In this document: piece after piece, positions 1 through 5,539 of the stretch | Layout: every line of letters begins with the position of its first letter | Numbering within the stretch: the stretch's first letter is position 1 | NCBI GenBank assembly: GCA_016765435.1 | Contig: JAESPY010000266.1 | Span: 1-7,069, forward strand | Length of the DNA: 7,069 bases | Reading direction: 5' to 3' | Source of the DNA: Emcibacter sp. | Lineage (GTDB): Bacteria > Pseudomonadota > Alphaproteobacteria > Sphingomonadales > Emcibacteraceae | Notes under the pieces: model-generated | Databases searched by the model: none | Seen by the model: the letters and a program-made list of their open reading frames with translations, nothing else | Told to the model about the DNA's origin: nothing | Position numbers and translations under genes: made by a program

Positions 1-800
1 GTTTGGTCATTATTGGTGGTATCCGCTCCATCGCCAATGTGACATCCAAACTGGTGCCGATCATGTGTATCTTCTATTTGATTGCCGCCCTCAGTATCCT
101 GTTTGGACTTTATGAACGCATTCCCTATGCCTTTATGGAGATTATTAACGGTGCCTTCACACCAGAGGCTGGATACGGGGGCCTTATCGGGGTTATGATT
201 CAAGGGATGCGCCGGGCGACCTTCTCCAACGAAGCCGGCATCGGTTCCGCCCCCATCGCTCATGCGGCGGTAAAAACCAAGGAACCGGCCACTGAAGGCC
301 TAGTTTCCCTGCTGGAACCCTTCATTGATACGGTCGTGGTCTGTACGGTAACCGCGCTTGTTATTGTCATTACAGGCGTATATGAGGATGGCAGCGGTCT
401 GAGTGGTGTCAAGCTGACCTCACAGGCATTTTCATCGGTCTATTCATGGTTTCCCTATGTTCTGGCCATTGCGGTGTTGCTGTTTGCCTTTTCCACCATG
501 ATCACCTGGTCCTATTACGGCATTAAATCATGGACATTCTTGTTCGGTAACAGCAAGAAGGTGCAAATCATCTATAAACTTCTCTTCTGTTGTGCAACTG
601 TGGTCGGGGCTACCATGTCCCTGTCAGAAGTGGTGAATTTTGCCGATGCGGCCAATTTCTCTATGGCAATCCCCAATCTAATCGGGGTCTTCATTCTGGC
701 ACCTGTTGTCCGGCAATGCTTGATTTCCTTCATGGCGAAAATCAAGAGTGGAGAGATCAAATCCAACCGGGAAGTGGAAGCCATCGAAACGGCAAGTTAA
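1..800 (+). CDS. Sodium:alanine/glycine symporter (AGCS family), C-terminal part
   Basis: An inner-membrane secondary transporter that takes up alanine or glycine with sodium. The gene is cut by the left window edge: the reading frame is open from base 3 and ends with TAA at 798-800, leaving about 265 residues of a family that is usually about 450-550 long. Counting from the first full codon, residues 68-89 carry the AGCS signature, GMRRATFSNEAG followed by IGSAPIAHAA. Hydrophobic segments lie at about 18-36, 100-126, 149-172, 190-208 and 222-245, as expected for the last helices of an APC-type fold. The tail is short and charged (KIKSGEIKSNREVEAIE). It is followed by a strong hairpin at 820-846, so it appears to end its transcription unit. 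The family is clear; the exact substrate (alanine, glycine or another small neutral amino acid) cannot be read from this part. Confidence 0.93.
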   Translation, partial: LVIIGGIRSIANVTSKLVPIMCIFYLIAALSILFGLYERIPYAFMEIINGAFTPEAGYGGLIGVMIQGMRRATFSNEAGIGSAPIAHAAVKTKEPATEGLVSLLEPFIDTVVVCTVTALVIVITGVYEDGSGLSGVKLTSQAFSSVYSWFPYVLAIAVLLFAFSTMITWSYYGIKSWTFLFGNSKKVQIIYKLLFCCATVVGATMSLSEVVNFADAANFSMAIPNLIGVFILAPVVRQCLISFMAKIKSGEIKSNREVEAIETAS

Positions 801-819
801 GCCCTTCAAACGATTTTAC

Positions 820-846
820 AAAGGGGATGCCAGTGGCGTCCCCTTT
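820..846 (+). terminator. Rho-independent terminator after the AGCS symporter
   Basis: AAAGGGGATGCC (820-831) pairs with GGCGTCCCCTTT (835-846) around an AGT loop. This is a 12-bp stem with one T-G wobble, 20 bases past the symporter stop. The following bases (CTCATTTAG) are only moderately T-rich, so the hairpin is excellent but the U-tract is weak. Confidence 0.7.
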
Positions 847-847
847 C

Positions 848-919
848 TCATTTAGCATAATTTAGCCATTATTTAAGTATATTCTGCTAAATGAAACTAA
901 AGAAAACTTGAATTATGCT
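848..919. repeat. Overlapping inverted repeats upstream of the cytochrome c gene
   Basis: TCATTTAGCA (848-857) and TGCTAAATGA (885-894) form a perfect 10-bp inverted repeat with a 27-base spacer. AGCATAATT (854-862) is also the perfect reverse complement of AATTATGCT (911-919). The two left arms share 854-857, so in RNA the two stems could not form together in full. ATTTAGC also occurs twice in direct order at 850-856 and 860-866, ten bases apart, which is about one helical turn. The function is unknown: it could be a protein-binding cluster for the cytochrome promoter or a leader structure. Confidence 0.5.
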
Positions 920-990
920 CACGATTCGTTACAAAGTGGGACATAAACGGGCTAAAGTTCTCTTTTTTTGAAGAATTATCAGATTATAAC

Positions 991-995
991 AAGGA
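991..995 (+). promoter_or_regulatory. Ribosome binding site of the cytochrome c gene
   Basis: AAGGA lies seven bases before the ATG at 1003. This supports that start, which also gives a complete signal peptide. Confidence 0.7.
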
Positions 996-1002
996 TTTAT
1001 TC

Positions 1003-1383
1003 ATGAAACGTATTTTTTTAATAATGTCAGTATTCGTTATGGCAGCCGTGTCCTTTTCAGCCGTCTCGTTCGCCGAGGGCGATGCCGTCAAAGGCAAGAA
1101 AGTTTTCAAAAAATGCAAAGCCTGCCACACTGTTGATCAAGGCGGCAAGAACCTTGTTGGTCCCAATCTGTTTGGTATTGTCGGCAAAGAATCCGCTAAA
1201 AAAGAAGGCTATAAATACTCCAAAGCCATGCGCGCTTCCGGTCTGACATGGGATGAAGCCACTTTGGATACTTATCTGAAGAAACCAAGAGCACTGGTTA
1301 AAAAGACAAAAATGACTTTTGTTGGTCTTAAGAAAGAAAAACACCGGGTCAATGTCATCGCTTATCTTAAAACTCTTCAGTAG
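1003..1383 (+). CDS. Periplasmic class I cytochrome c (c2-like)
   Basis: A small soluble electron carrier of the periplasm, 126 residues as precursor. Residues 1-24 form a Sec signal peptide (basic MKR start, hydrophobic core, probable cleavage after SFA at 24). The haem attachment motif CKACH is at 38-42, with His42 as proximal ligand. Met104 in KTKMTFVGL is the likely distal ligand. GPNLFGIVG (53-61) and the C-terminal helix ending VIAYLKTLQ are typical of cytochrome c2 and mitochondrial-type cytochrome c. The mature protein is very lysine-rich, which in this family suits docking to acidic faces of a bc1 complex, terminal oxidase or other partners; the partner here is not known. The gene stands alone between two terminators, so it is probably monocistronic. 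Haem attachment would need a cytochrome c maturation system encoded elsewhere. Confidence 0.93.
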   Translation: MKRIFLIMSVFVMAAVSFSAVSFAEGDAVKGKKVFKKCKACHTVDQGGKNLVGPNLFGIVGKESAKKEGYKYSKAMRASGLTWDEATLDTYLKKPRALVKKTKMTFVGLKKEKHRVNVIAYLKTLQ

Positions 1384-1405
1384 AGTTGTTTAAGCATTTA
1401 AAGGG

Positions 1406-1440
1406 AAGCATCGATGTCACAGGACGTCAGTGCTTTTTTT
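1406..1440 (+). terminator. Rho-independent terminator after the cytochrome c gene
   Basis: AAGCA (1406-1410) pairs with TGCTT (1431-1435), and GATGTC (1413-1418) pairs with GACGTC (1423-1428) around the loop ACAG. One wobble and one mismatch separate the two stems. An uninterrupted T run covers 1434-1440. The stop codon ends at 1383. Confidence 0.82.
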
Positions 1441-1471
1441 GTCTATCAGGATGAGCAGCTCCCAGAGCAAA

Positions 1472-1504
1472 GGGCCAGCTGCAGAATTTTTTCTGAAACG
1501 GCCC
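1472..1504 (+). repeat. Compound hairpin in the gap before the mlaC-like gene
   Basis: GGGCC (1472-1476) and GGCCC (1500-1504) enclose an inner perfect hairpin, CAGAA-TTTT-TTCTG (1482-1495). It lies downstream of the cytochrome terminator in a stretch with no coding signal. It could be a leader structure of the next transcript or part of an untranslated RNA; the sequence does not decide this. Confidence 0.4.
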
Positions 1505-1518
1505 AAAAACAAACACAA

Positions 1519-1557
1519 ACCGATATCAATAACGGTATTTTAAAAACGATATTCGGT
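1519..1557 (+). repeat. Second hairpin in the gap before the mlaC-like gene
   Basis: ACCGATATC (1519-1527) pairs with GATATTCGGT (1548-1557), leaving one bulged T and a 20-base loop. GGGCC directly follows at 1558-1562 and could compete with the copy at 1472-1476 for the GGCCC at 1500-1504. The rest of 1384-1665 is AT-rich, with no convincing gene and no clear sigma-70 promoter that I could pick. Confidence 0.4.
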
Positions 1558-1665
1558 GGGCCCTTGTTTTCTGACAGATCATGATTATTTTGGTAACATA
1601 ATTATGCTTTTACGATTTAACCAAAAAGTTATAAATTAGCGGGTATACATGACGGTAAACCCAAT

Positions 1666-2460
1666 ATGGATGATAATGAAATGCAAAAGAATACCAATAT
1701 GAATGCCTTATCCCGTGCCAAAGTCCTGAACCCGGAAAACAAAGCAAGGCGAATATTCATTGCAACATTATCAACACTCCTTCTTCTGGGAGCTCTTTTA
1801 TGGACCCAAAGTCTCTGGGCAGCCGATAAAAAGCTCCATATAAACCAAGATCCCGCCGTACAGGCCGAGGTCGCCGATTTCGTGCAGAGGTTAGCAGACA
1901 AAGCCTTAACCAGCCTGAATCAAAAAGACTTCACCCTCGCCGATAAAGAAAACCGTTTTCGGGAAATTTTATCTGAAGGTTTTGATGTAAAATATATTGG
2001 TAAAATTTCTCTGGGCCGTCACCGGAAAAAAGCTTCTACGGAAGACCTGAAAGCTTATTATGCTCTGTTCCCGGGATATCTGGTACGGGTCTATACCAGC
2101 CGCCTGACCAAATTGGACACCCGCACCGTGGAAGTAGGCAAAGTTCTGCCCAATGGCAAACGGGATATGTATGTGAGAACTGTCGTCATAGACGGTGAAG
2201 AAAAAACATATGATGTGGACTGGCGCGTTCGACCTCAAAAAATGGTGGAAAATGAGGACATGCCACAAGTGCGCCAATATAAAATCATTGATGTTAAAAT
2301 AGAAGGCATCAGCATGGCCCGGACCCAACGGGATGATTTCGCCGCCAGAATATCCGAAAGCGGTGTATCCGGTCTGATTGATTTCATGCGGAAGCTTGTG
2401 GACGACACGGTTATGGTCGCCGACAACAACAGCGATGACAACGCCGCGTCCAAAGATTAA
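1666..2460 (+). CDS. mlaC: MlaC/Ttg2D-family periplasmic phospholipid carrier
   Basis: The family carries phospholipids across the periplasm between the outer-membrane MlaA complex and the inner-membrane MlaFEDB ABC transporter, keeping the outer membrane asymmetric. The frame gives 264 residues. Residues 30-46 are hydrophobic and end in a plausible signal-peptidase site near SLWA (49-52), so export is likely. The MlaC domain covers about 65-245: FVQRLADKAL (72-81), the REILSEGFDVKYIGKISLGR block (99-118), a Y-L-Y region at 131-143, DVDWRVR (183-189), YKIIDVKIEGISMA (205-218) and TQRDDFAARI (220-229). It is longer than typical MlaC (about 210), partly because of a 29-residue polar stretch before the hydrophobic core. 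No good ribosome site precedes 1666; later in-frame ATGs at 1681 and 1699 would give a more normal signal peptide. No mlaD, mlaE or mlaF is adjacent, so the gene stands alone. The family is confident; the start and the exact partner system are not. Confidence 0.85.
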   Translation: MDDNEMQKNTNMNALSRAKVLNPENKARRIFIATLSTLLLLGALLWTQSLWAADKKLHINQDPAVQAEVADFVQRLADKALTSLNQKDFTLADKENRFREILSEGFDVKYIGKISLGRHRKKASTEDLKAYYALFPGYLVRVYTSRLTKLDTRTVEVGKVLPNGKRDMYVRTVVIDGEEKTYDVDWRVRPQKMVENEDMPQVRQYKIIDVKIEGISMARTQRDDFAARISESGVSGLIDFMRKLVDDTVMVADNNSDDNAASKD

Positions 2461-2485
2461 AAAATCGTCTAGCGGCCCCCCTAGA
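2459..2485 (-). terminator. Possible terminator of the Lrp/AsnC gene (minus strand)
   Basis: Read on the minus strand, TCTAG (2481-2485) and CTAGA (2468-2472) form a 5-bp stem with a GC-rich loop, followed after CGA by a run of six T (2459-2464). It lies 12 bases past the regulator's stop codon. The stem is short, and the T run overlaps the stop codon of the converging mlaC-like gene, so this is a modest call. Confidence 0.4.
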
Positions 2486-2496
2486 AGACCAAATAC

Positions 2497-2982
2497 TTAA
2501 TCGACCAGCTGATCCAAGGCATAGCCCTTAAAGCTCTTTGTCGTGGCAAGGGCCACATGGCTGCTGATATTGGCAACGCCTTCCATACAGTCAATCAATT
2601 TGTCATTCAGTTCCAGATAACGATCCATATCCGGGCAAACGACCCTCAGGAAATAATCAAAATTTCCACTCACTGTGAAACATTCGACAATTTCCGGAAA
2701 ATCATTAATCACTTTTTCAAAAGTTTTGAAATTGGTATTGGTATGCTCATGCAAACTCACCGTAAGCAACACCGTCACCGTCCGGCAAATCTTGTTAAGA
2801 TTAATCACAGCCATATAGGATTCCAGATACCCCTCATCCTCCAACCGCCGCACGCGCTGCAAACAGAAACTGGGCGACAGGTTAACTTCACTGGATAAAT
2901 CATGATTGGTGATGCGGGCATTATTTTGCAATATCGAAAGAATCTTCAGGTCGATACGGTCAATACTTCTTTTTTTAGTCAT
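2497..2982 (-). CDS. Lrp/AsnC-family transcriptional regulator
   Basis: A cytoplasmic DNA-binding regulator of 161 residues, the normal size for the family. Residues 8-55 form the AsnC-type winged helix-turn-helix: DRIDLKILSILQNNARITN, then DLSSEVNLSPSFCLQRVRRL (28-47) containing the recognition helix, then EDEGYLESY. Residues about 65-150 form the RAM/AsnC ligand-binding and oligomerisation domain, with VSGNFDYFLRVVCPD (104-118) as the typical glycine-containing turn where amino acids bind in relatives. A good ribosome site, ACGGAG (minus strand, 2992-2997), lies nine bases before the ATG. The gene is divergent from the arginase/ornithine aminotransferase operon with 188 bases between starts. 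Members next to amino-acid catabolic genes commonly act as local activators responding to the substrate, so control of the arginine operon and of itself is the best inference. The effector (arginine, ornithine or other) cannot be seen. Confidence 0.92.
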   Translation of the reverse strand: MTKKRSIDRIDLKILSILQNNARITNHDLSSEVNLSPSFCLQRVRRLEDEGYLESYMAVINLNKICRTVTVLLTVSLHEHTNTNFKTFEKVINDFPEIVECFTVSGNFDYFLRVVCPDMDRYLELNDKLIDCMEGVANISSHVALATTKSFKGYALDQLVD

Positions 2983-3019
2983 TAAGCTGTTCTCCGTAGT
3001 GTTTCCAAGTGCCTAACTT

Positions 3020-3035
3020 ATTATTTTTTAATAAT
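3020..3035. promoter_or_regulatory. AT-rich dyad, possible Lrp-type operator near the regulator gene
   Basis: ATTATT-TTTT-AATAAT is a perfect 6-bp inverted repeat in the divergent region, 38 bases before the regulator's start codon. Lrp/AsnC proteins favour AT-rich dyads of about this size, and the position would suit autoregulation. AT-rich DNA forms such repeats easily by chance. Confidence 0.3.
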
Positions 3036-3092
3036 TTAAAACAATCTGTCACAACAATCAAGTTCCCCGAATATTATGCGGTCCTTTCCTAA

Positions 3093-3110
3093 AAATAGAA
3101 ATTTCATTTT
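3093..3110. promoter_or_regulatory. Symmetric site upstream of arginase, possible Lrp-type operator
   Basis: AAA-NN-GAAATTTC-NN-TTT is a symmetric 18-bp element 60 bases before the arginase ATG. It lies between two direct copies of CCTTTCC (3083-3089 and 3113-3119) that start 30 bases apart, close to three helical turns. The location and symmetry suit a site for the divergent Lrp/AsnC regulator. No clear sigma-70 promoter stands out; TAAAAT at 3142-3147 resembles a -10 box but lacks a good -35. Confidence 0.35.
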
Positions 3111-3170
3111 CCCCTTTCCATGTAAGACTATGCAAAGCTAATAAAATCAAGACAGAACAAGGTTTTCAAC

Positions 3171-4106
3171 ATGAACAAGAATATCTCACTGATTGGCGTA
3201 CCAAGCGATATTGGAGCCGGAGATCGGGGGGCCACCATGGGGCCAGAAGCATTACGGATCGCCGGAATCGAAAGCGAGCTGACCAACCTTGGCTTTAATG
3301 TCAAGGATACGGGCAATCTGTTTGGACCGAAAAATCCAGAACGCCCTCCAGAAGACGGCTATCGCCATTTAAGGGAAAATGTCATCTGGTGCCAGAATAT
3401 TCAGGAAGCCGTTTTCACCGAAATTAATGATGGCCGCCTGCCCATTATGCTGGGGGGCGACCATGCCATGTCCATTGGCTCCATCGCGGCCGTTAGCCGT
3501 TATTGTGCCGCCCATGATAAGAAACTCTGTGTGATCTGGATTGACGCCCATTCCGATTTCAACACCGCGGACATCAGCCCATCCGGCAATATTCACGGCA
3601 TGCCAGTCGCCGTTGCCGCAGGATATGGCCCAAAAGAACTTCTTGCTATCGGTCATAACGTCCCCATGGTTGCCGCGGCTGATATCTATCAGGTTGGCAT
3701 CCGTTCTGTTGATATCGCCGAAAAACTGCTCGTCACCGATGCGGGTGTTGTGGTCTATGACATGCGCTGCATTGATGAAATTGGCATGCGCGAAGCCATG
3801 GTCCAAGTCCTGTCCGACGTGACAGAAAAGGATGCCCATATTCATGTGAGCTTTGATGTGGACAGCCTTGACCCAACCATTGCTCCCGGTGTTGGCACCA
3901 CCATTCCCGGCGGATTGACCTATCGGGAAGCGCAACTCTGCATGGAAATGATCCATGATTCAGGACGGATGATATCTCTGGACCTTATGGAAATTAATCC
4001 GGCTCTGGATTTTCAGAACAGCACCGCAAAGCTTGCCATTGAACTCACCGCCAGTCTTTTTGGTCGGCAGATTTTCTCCCCCAATACTCATAACAGGAAA
4101 AAATAA
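3171..4106 (+). CDS. rocF: Arginase (arginine to ornithine plus urea)
   Basis: A cytoplasmic dimanganese ureohydrolase that splits L-arginine into L-ornithine and urea. It has 311 residues, the usual length. The metal ligands are visible: His98 in GGDHAMSIGS (95-104), Asp125/His127/Asp129 in DAHSDFNT (125-132), and Asp229/Asp231 in SFDVDSLDP (227-235). The substrate loop SGNIHGMP (138-145) contains the conserved His142, and Glu274 in LDLMEINP (270-277) matches the guanidinium-binding glutamate of arginases. The N-terminus, ISLIGVPSDIGAGDRGATMGPEALR, is also typical of true arginases rather than agmatinases. The ATG is preceded by CAAGG with eight bases spacing. Ornithine aminotransferase starts four bases after the stop, so the two form an operon that runs the arginase route. 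A divergent Lrp/AsnC gene is the likely regulator. Confidence 0.95.
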   Translation: MNKNISLIGVPSDIGAGDRGATMGPEALRIAGIESELTNLGFNVKDTGNLFGPKNPERPPEDGYRHLRENVIWCQNIQEAVFTEINDGRLPIMLGGDHAMSIGSIAAVSRYCAAHDKKLCVIWIDAHSDFNTADISPSGNIHGMPVAVAAGYGPKELLAIGHNVPMVAAADIYQVGIRSVDIAEKLLVTDAGVVVYDMRCIDEIGMREAMVQVLSDVTEKDAHIHVSFDVDSLDPTIAPGVGTTIPGGLTYREAQLCMEMIHDSGRMISLDLMEINPALDFQNSTAKLAIELTASLFGRQIFSPNTHNRKK

Positions 4107-4110
4107 TCCT

Positions 4111-5316
4111 ATGACCGACCAACAGGAAATAATCGACCAGGCCGACCGTCGAAGCGCTCATAACTATAATCCGCTGCCGCTGGTTTTGGAACGGGGCGAA
4201 GGCATTTGGGTATGGGATACGGACGGCAATAAATATCTCGACTGCCTCAGCGCCTATTCCGCTGTCAATCAAGGCCACTGCCATCCCAAAATCATTGAGG
4301 CCATGGTGTCACAGGCCAAGAAAATCACCCTGACGTCCCGAGCCTTTCATAACGACCGCATGGGGCCGTTCCTTGAAAAGCTGTGTCAAATGGCAAATAT
4401 GGACAAAGCATTGCCCATGAACACCGGGGCAGAGGCCGTAGAAACAGCCATCAAAGCCGTGCGCAAATGGGGCTATGAAATAAAAGGCGTCGAAGACAAC
4501 AAAGCTGAAATCATTGTGGTACGAGATAATTTTCATGGCCGGACCATCGCCACCGTCAGCATGTCTTCCGAGCCGGATTACCGAAAGAATTTCGGCCCCT
4601 TCACGCCCGGTTTCAAACTGATTGATTATAACGACCTGTCTGCTCTGGAACAGGCGATCACGCCCAACACTGTGGCCCTGATTATGGAACCTATTCAGGG
4701 CGAAGCCGGGATCATCATCCCCGATGACGGCTTCCTGAGCAACGCCCGGGAAATCCGCAAACAAAATAATGTGCTGTTCGTCCTAGATGAAATTCAAACC
4801 GGCCTTGGCCGCACCGGAAAATTATTTTGTTTCCAGCACGAAGAAAATGCCGCCCCAGACATTCTGATTGTCGGCAAAGCCCTTAGCGGTGGTGTTTACC
4901 CGGTATCAGCCATCCTTGCCTCTGATGAGATTATGGATGTCTTCACCCCCGGCATTCACGGCAGTACCTTTGGTGGCAACCCTCTGGGCGCGGCGATCGG
5001 CCTTGCAGCATTGCAAGTGATTGAAGATGAAGACCTGGTGGAACGCTCACAGATTTTGGGCGATTACCTGATGCGCAAGCTAGAGCTTATCCAGACCAAC
5101 AAAATTGTCGATATTCGGGGACGTGGTCTCTTTATCGGTATCGAACTGGACAAATCACTGGGCGGCGCGCGGTCCTATTGTGAGGTGCTGATGGGAAAGG
5201 GTATTTTATGCAAAGAAACCCACGACCATGTGATCCGCCTTGCCCCACCATTGGTCATTGAAAATGAGCATATCGACTGGCTGGTTGACCAAATTGCAAA
5301 GGTTCTGAAAGATTAA
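4111..5316 (+). CDS. rocD: Ornithine aminotransferase (PLP-dependent)
   Basis: A class III aminotransferase that moves the delta-amino group of ornithine to 2-oxoglutarate, giving glutamate and glutamate-5-semialdehyde, which cyclises to pyrroline-5-carboxylate. It has 401 residues, the normal length. N-terminal YNPLPLVLERGEGIWVWD (19-36) and LSAYSAVNQGHCHP (46-59) are typical of ornithine aminotransferases. NTGAEAVETAIKAVRKWGY (104-122) and NFHGRT (140-145) bind the cofactor phosphate and ring. Asp226 in LDEIQTGLGRTGK contacts the pyridine nitrogen, and Lys256 in IVGKALSGG forms the Schiff base. HGSTFGGNPL follows near residue 290. The frame is open upstream into the arginase gene, but the ATG at 4111 is chosen because it follows the arginase stop by four bases, has AGGA at 4095-4098 (12 bases away, slightly long), and gives the usual N-terminus. 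It is the second gene of the arginine degradation operon. Confidence 0.95.
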   Translation: MTDQQEIIDQADRRSAHNYNPLPLVLERGEGIWVWDTDGNKYLDCLSAYSAVNQGHCHPKIIEAMVSQAKKITLTSRAFHNDRMGPFLEKLCQMANMDKALPMNTGAEAVETAIKAVRKWGYEIKGVEDNKAEIIVVRDNFHGRTIATVSMSSEPDYRKNFGPFTPGFKLIDYNDLSALEQAITPNTVALIMEPIQGEAGIIIPDDGFLSNAREIRKQNNVLFVLDEIQTGLGRTGKLFCFQHEENAAPDILIVGKALSGGVYPVSAILASDEIMDVFTPGIHGSTFGGNPLGAAIGLAALQVIEDEDLVERSQILGDYLMRKLELIQTNKIVDIRGRGLFIGIELDKSLGGARSYCEVLMGKGILCKETHDHVIRLAPPLVIENEHIDWLVDQIAKVLKD

Positions 5317-5355
5317 AAACCGCACAAGCATACTCTGCTTGAAATCTTCCGGTTT
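5317..5355 (+). terminator. Hairpin after the arginine operon, probable terminator
   Basis: CAAGCA (5325-5330) and TGCTTG (5336-5341) form a perfect 6-bp stem with loop TACTC. An outer pair, AAACCG (5317-5322) and CGGTTT (5350-5355), encloses it directly after the aminotransferase stop. There is no long T run, so intrinsic termination may be incomplete, or the structure may serve to stabilise the transcript end. Confidence 0.45.
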
Positions 5356-5400
5356 CCAAACATATCGTCATAAAAATATCTGTAGAAATATAACTTGTCC

Positions 5401-5443
5401 ATCATGTAACCGTTACATTTTTTATTTGTTACGGTTACATGAT
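5401..5443. promoter_or_regulatory. Large palindrome holding two operator-like sites
   Basis: ATCATGTAACCGT (5401-5413) and ACGGTTACATGAT (5431-5443) are perfect 13-bp inverted repeats separated by 17 bases. Each arm also carries its own smaller dyad: TGTAAC-C-GTTACA at 5405-5417 is perfectly symmetric, and TGTTAC-G-GTTACA at 5427-5439 has one mismatched pair. The dyad centres (5411 and 5433) are 22 bases apart, about two helical turns, so two dimers would sit on the same face of the DNA. The nested symmetry suggests a dimeric repressor site rather than a terminator, since no T run follows. The most likely target is the gene starting at 5540. The regulator family is not identifiable from the site. 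Confidence 0.55.
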
Positions 5444-5471
5444 TTACTCTCCCATATGGAATTTATAGCCT

Positions 5472-5510
5472 AATTCCACTCATACAACGAATGACATGAG
5501 TGCAGGAATT
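5472..5510 (+). repeat. Bulged hairpin just upstream of the FkbM methyltransferase
   Basis: AATTC-CACTCAT (5472-5483) pairs with ATGAGTG-CAG-GAATT (5496-5510). The result is a 7-bp stem plus a 5-bp stem with a three-base bulge and a 12-base loop. It ends about 30 bases before the ATG at 5540. If transcribed it would lie in the 5' leader; it could equally be a protein site on DNA. Confidence 0.4.
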
Positions 5511-5539
5511 ATCAATATAAACATTTGGGTTATCACGTT

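Noticed and set aside
1649..1702. A 17-codon frame starting at ATG 1649, overlapping the mlaC start in another frame
   Set aside because: It is too short and featureless to call a leader peptide, and it has no conserved motif that I can see.
2557..2898. A 113-codon plus-strand frame opposite the Lrp/AsnC gene
   Set aside because: Antisense to a complete regulator with clear helix-turn-helix and RAM domains; no domain in the translation.
3369..3956. A 195-codon open frame on the minus strand inside the arginase gene
   Set aside because: It lies wholly opposite a well-supported arginase with all metal-binding motifs; its translation shows no recognisable domain and reflects codon bias of the sense gene.
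4033..4110. Upstream extension of ornithine aminotransferase into the arginase gene
   Set aside because: The extra 26 residues have no family support, and the ATG at 4111 gives the normal N-terminus directly after the arginase stop.
4309..4764. A 151-codon open frame on the minus strand inside ornithine aminotransferase
   Set aside because: Complement of conserved aminotransferase coding sequence, with no domain and no separate ribosome site.
5401..5443. Reading the palindrome as a recombination or integron attachment site
   Set aside because: No integrase, no second copy of the sequence in the window and no target duplication; the 13-17-13 layout does not match dif or attC patterns that I know.
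5525..5539. TTG start giving five extra residues to the FkbM methyltransferase
   Set aside because: The nearest AGGA (5504-5507) is 17 bases away and sits in a predicted stem; ATG at 5540 is simpler, though neither start has a strong ribosome site.
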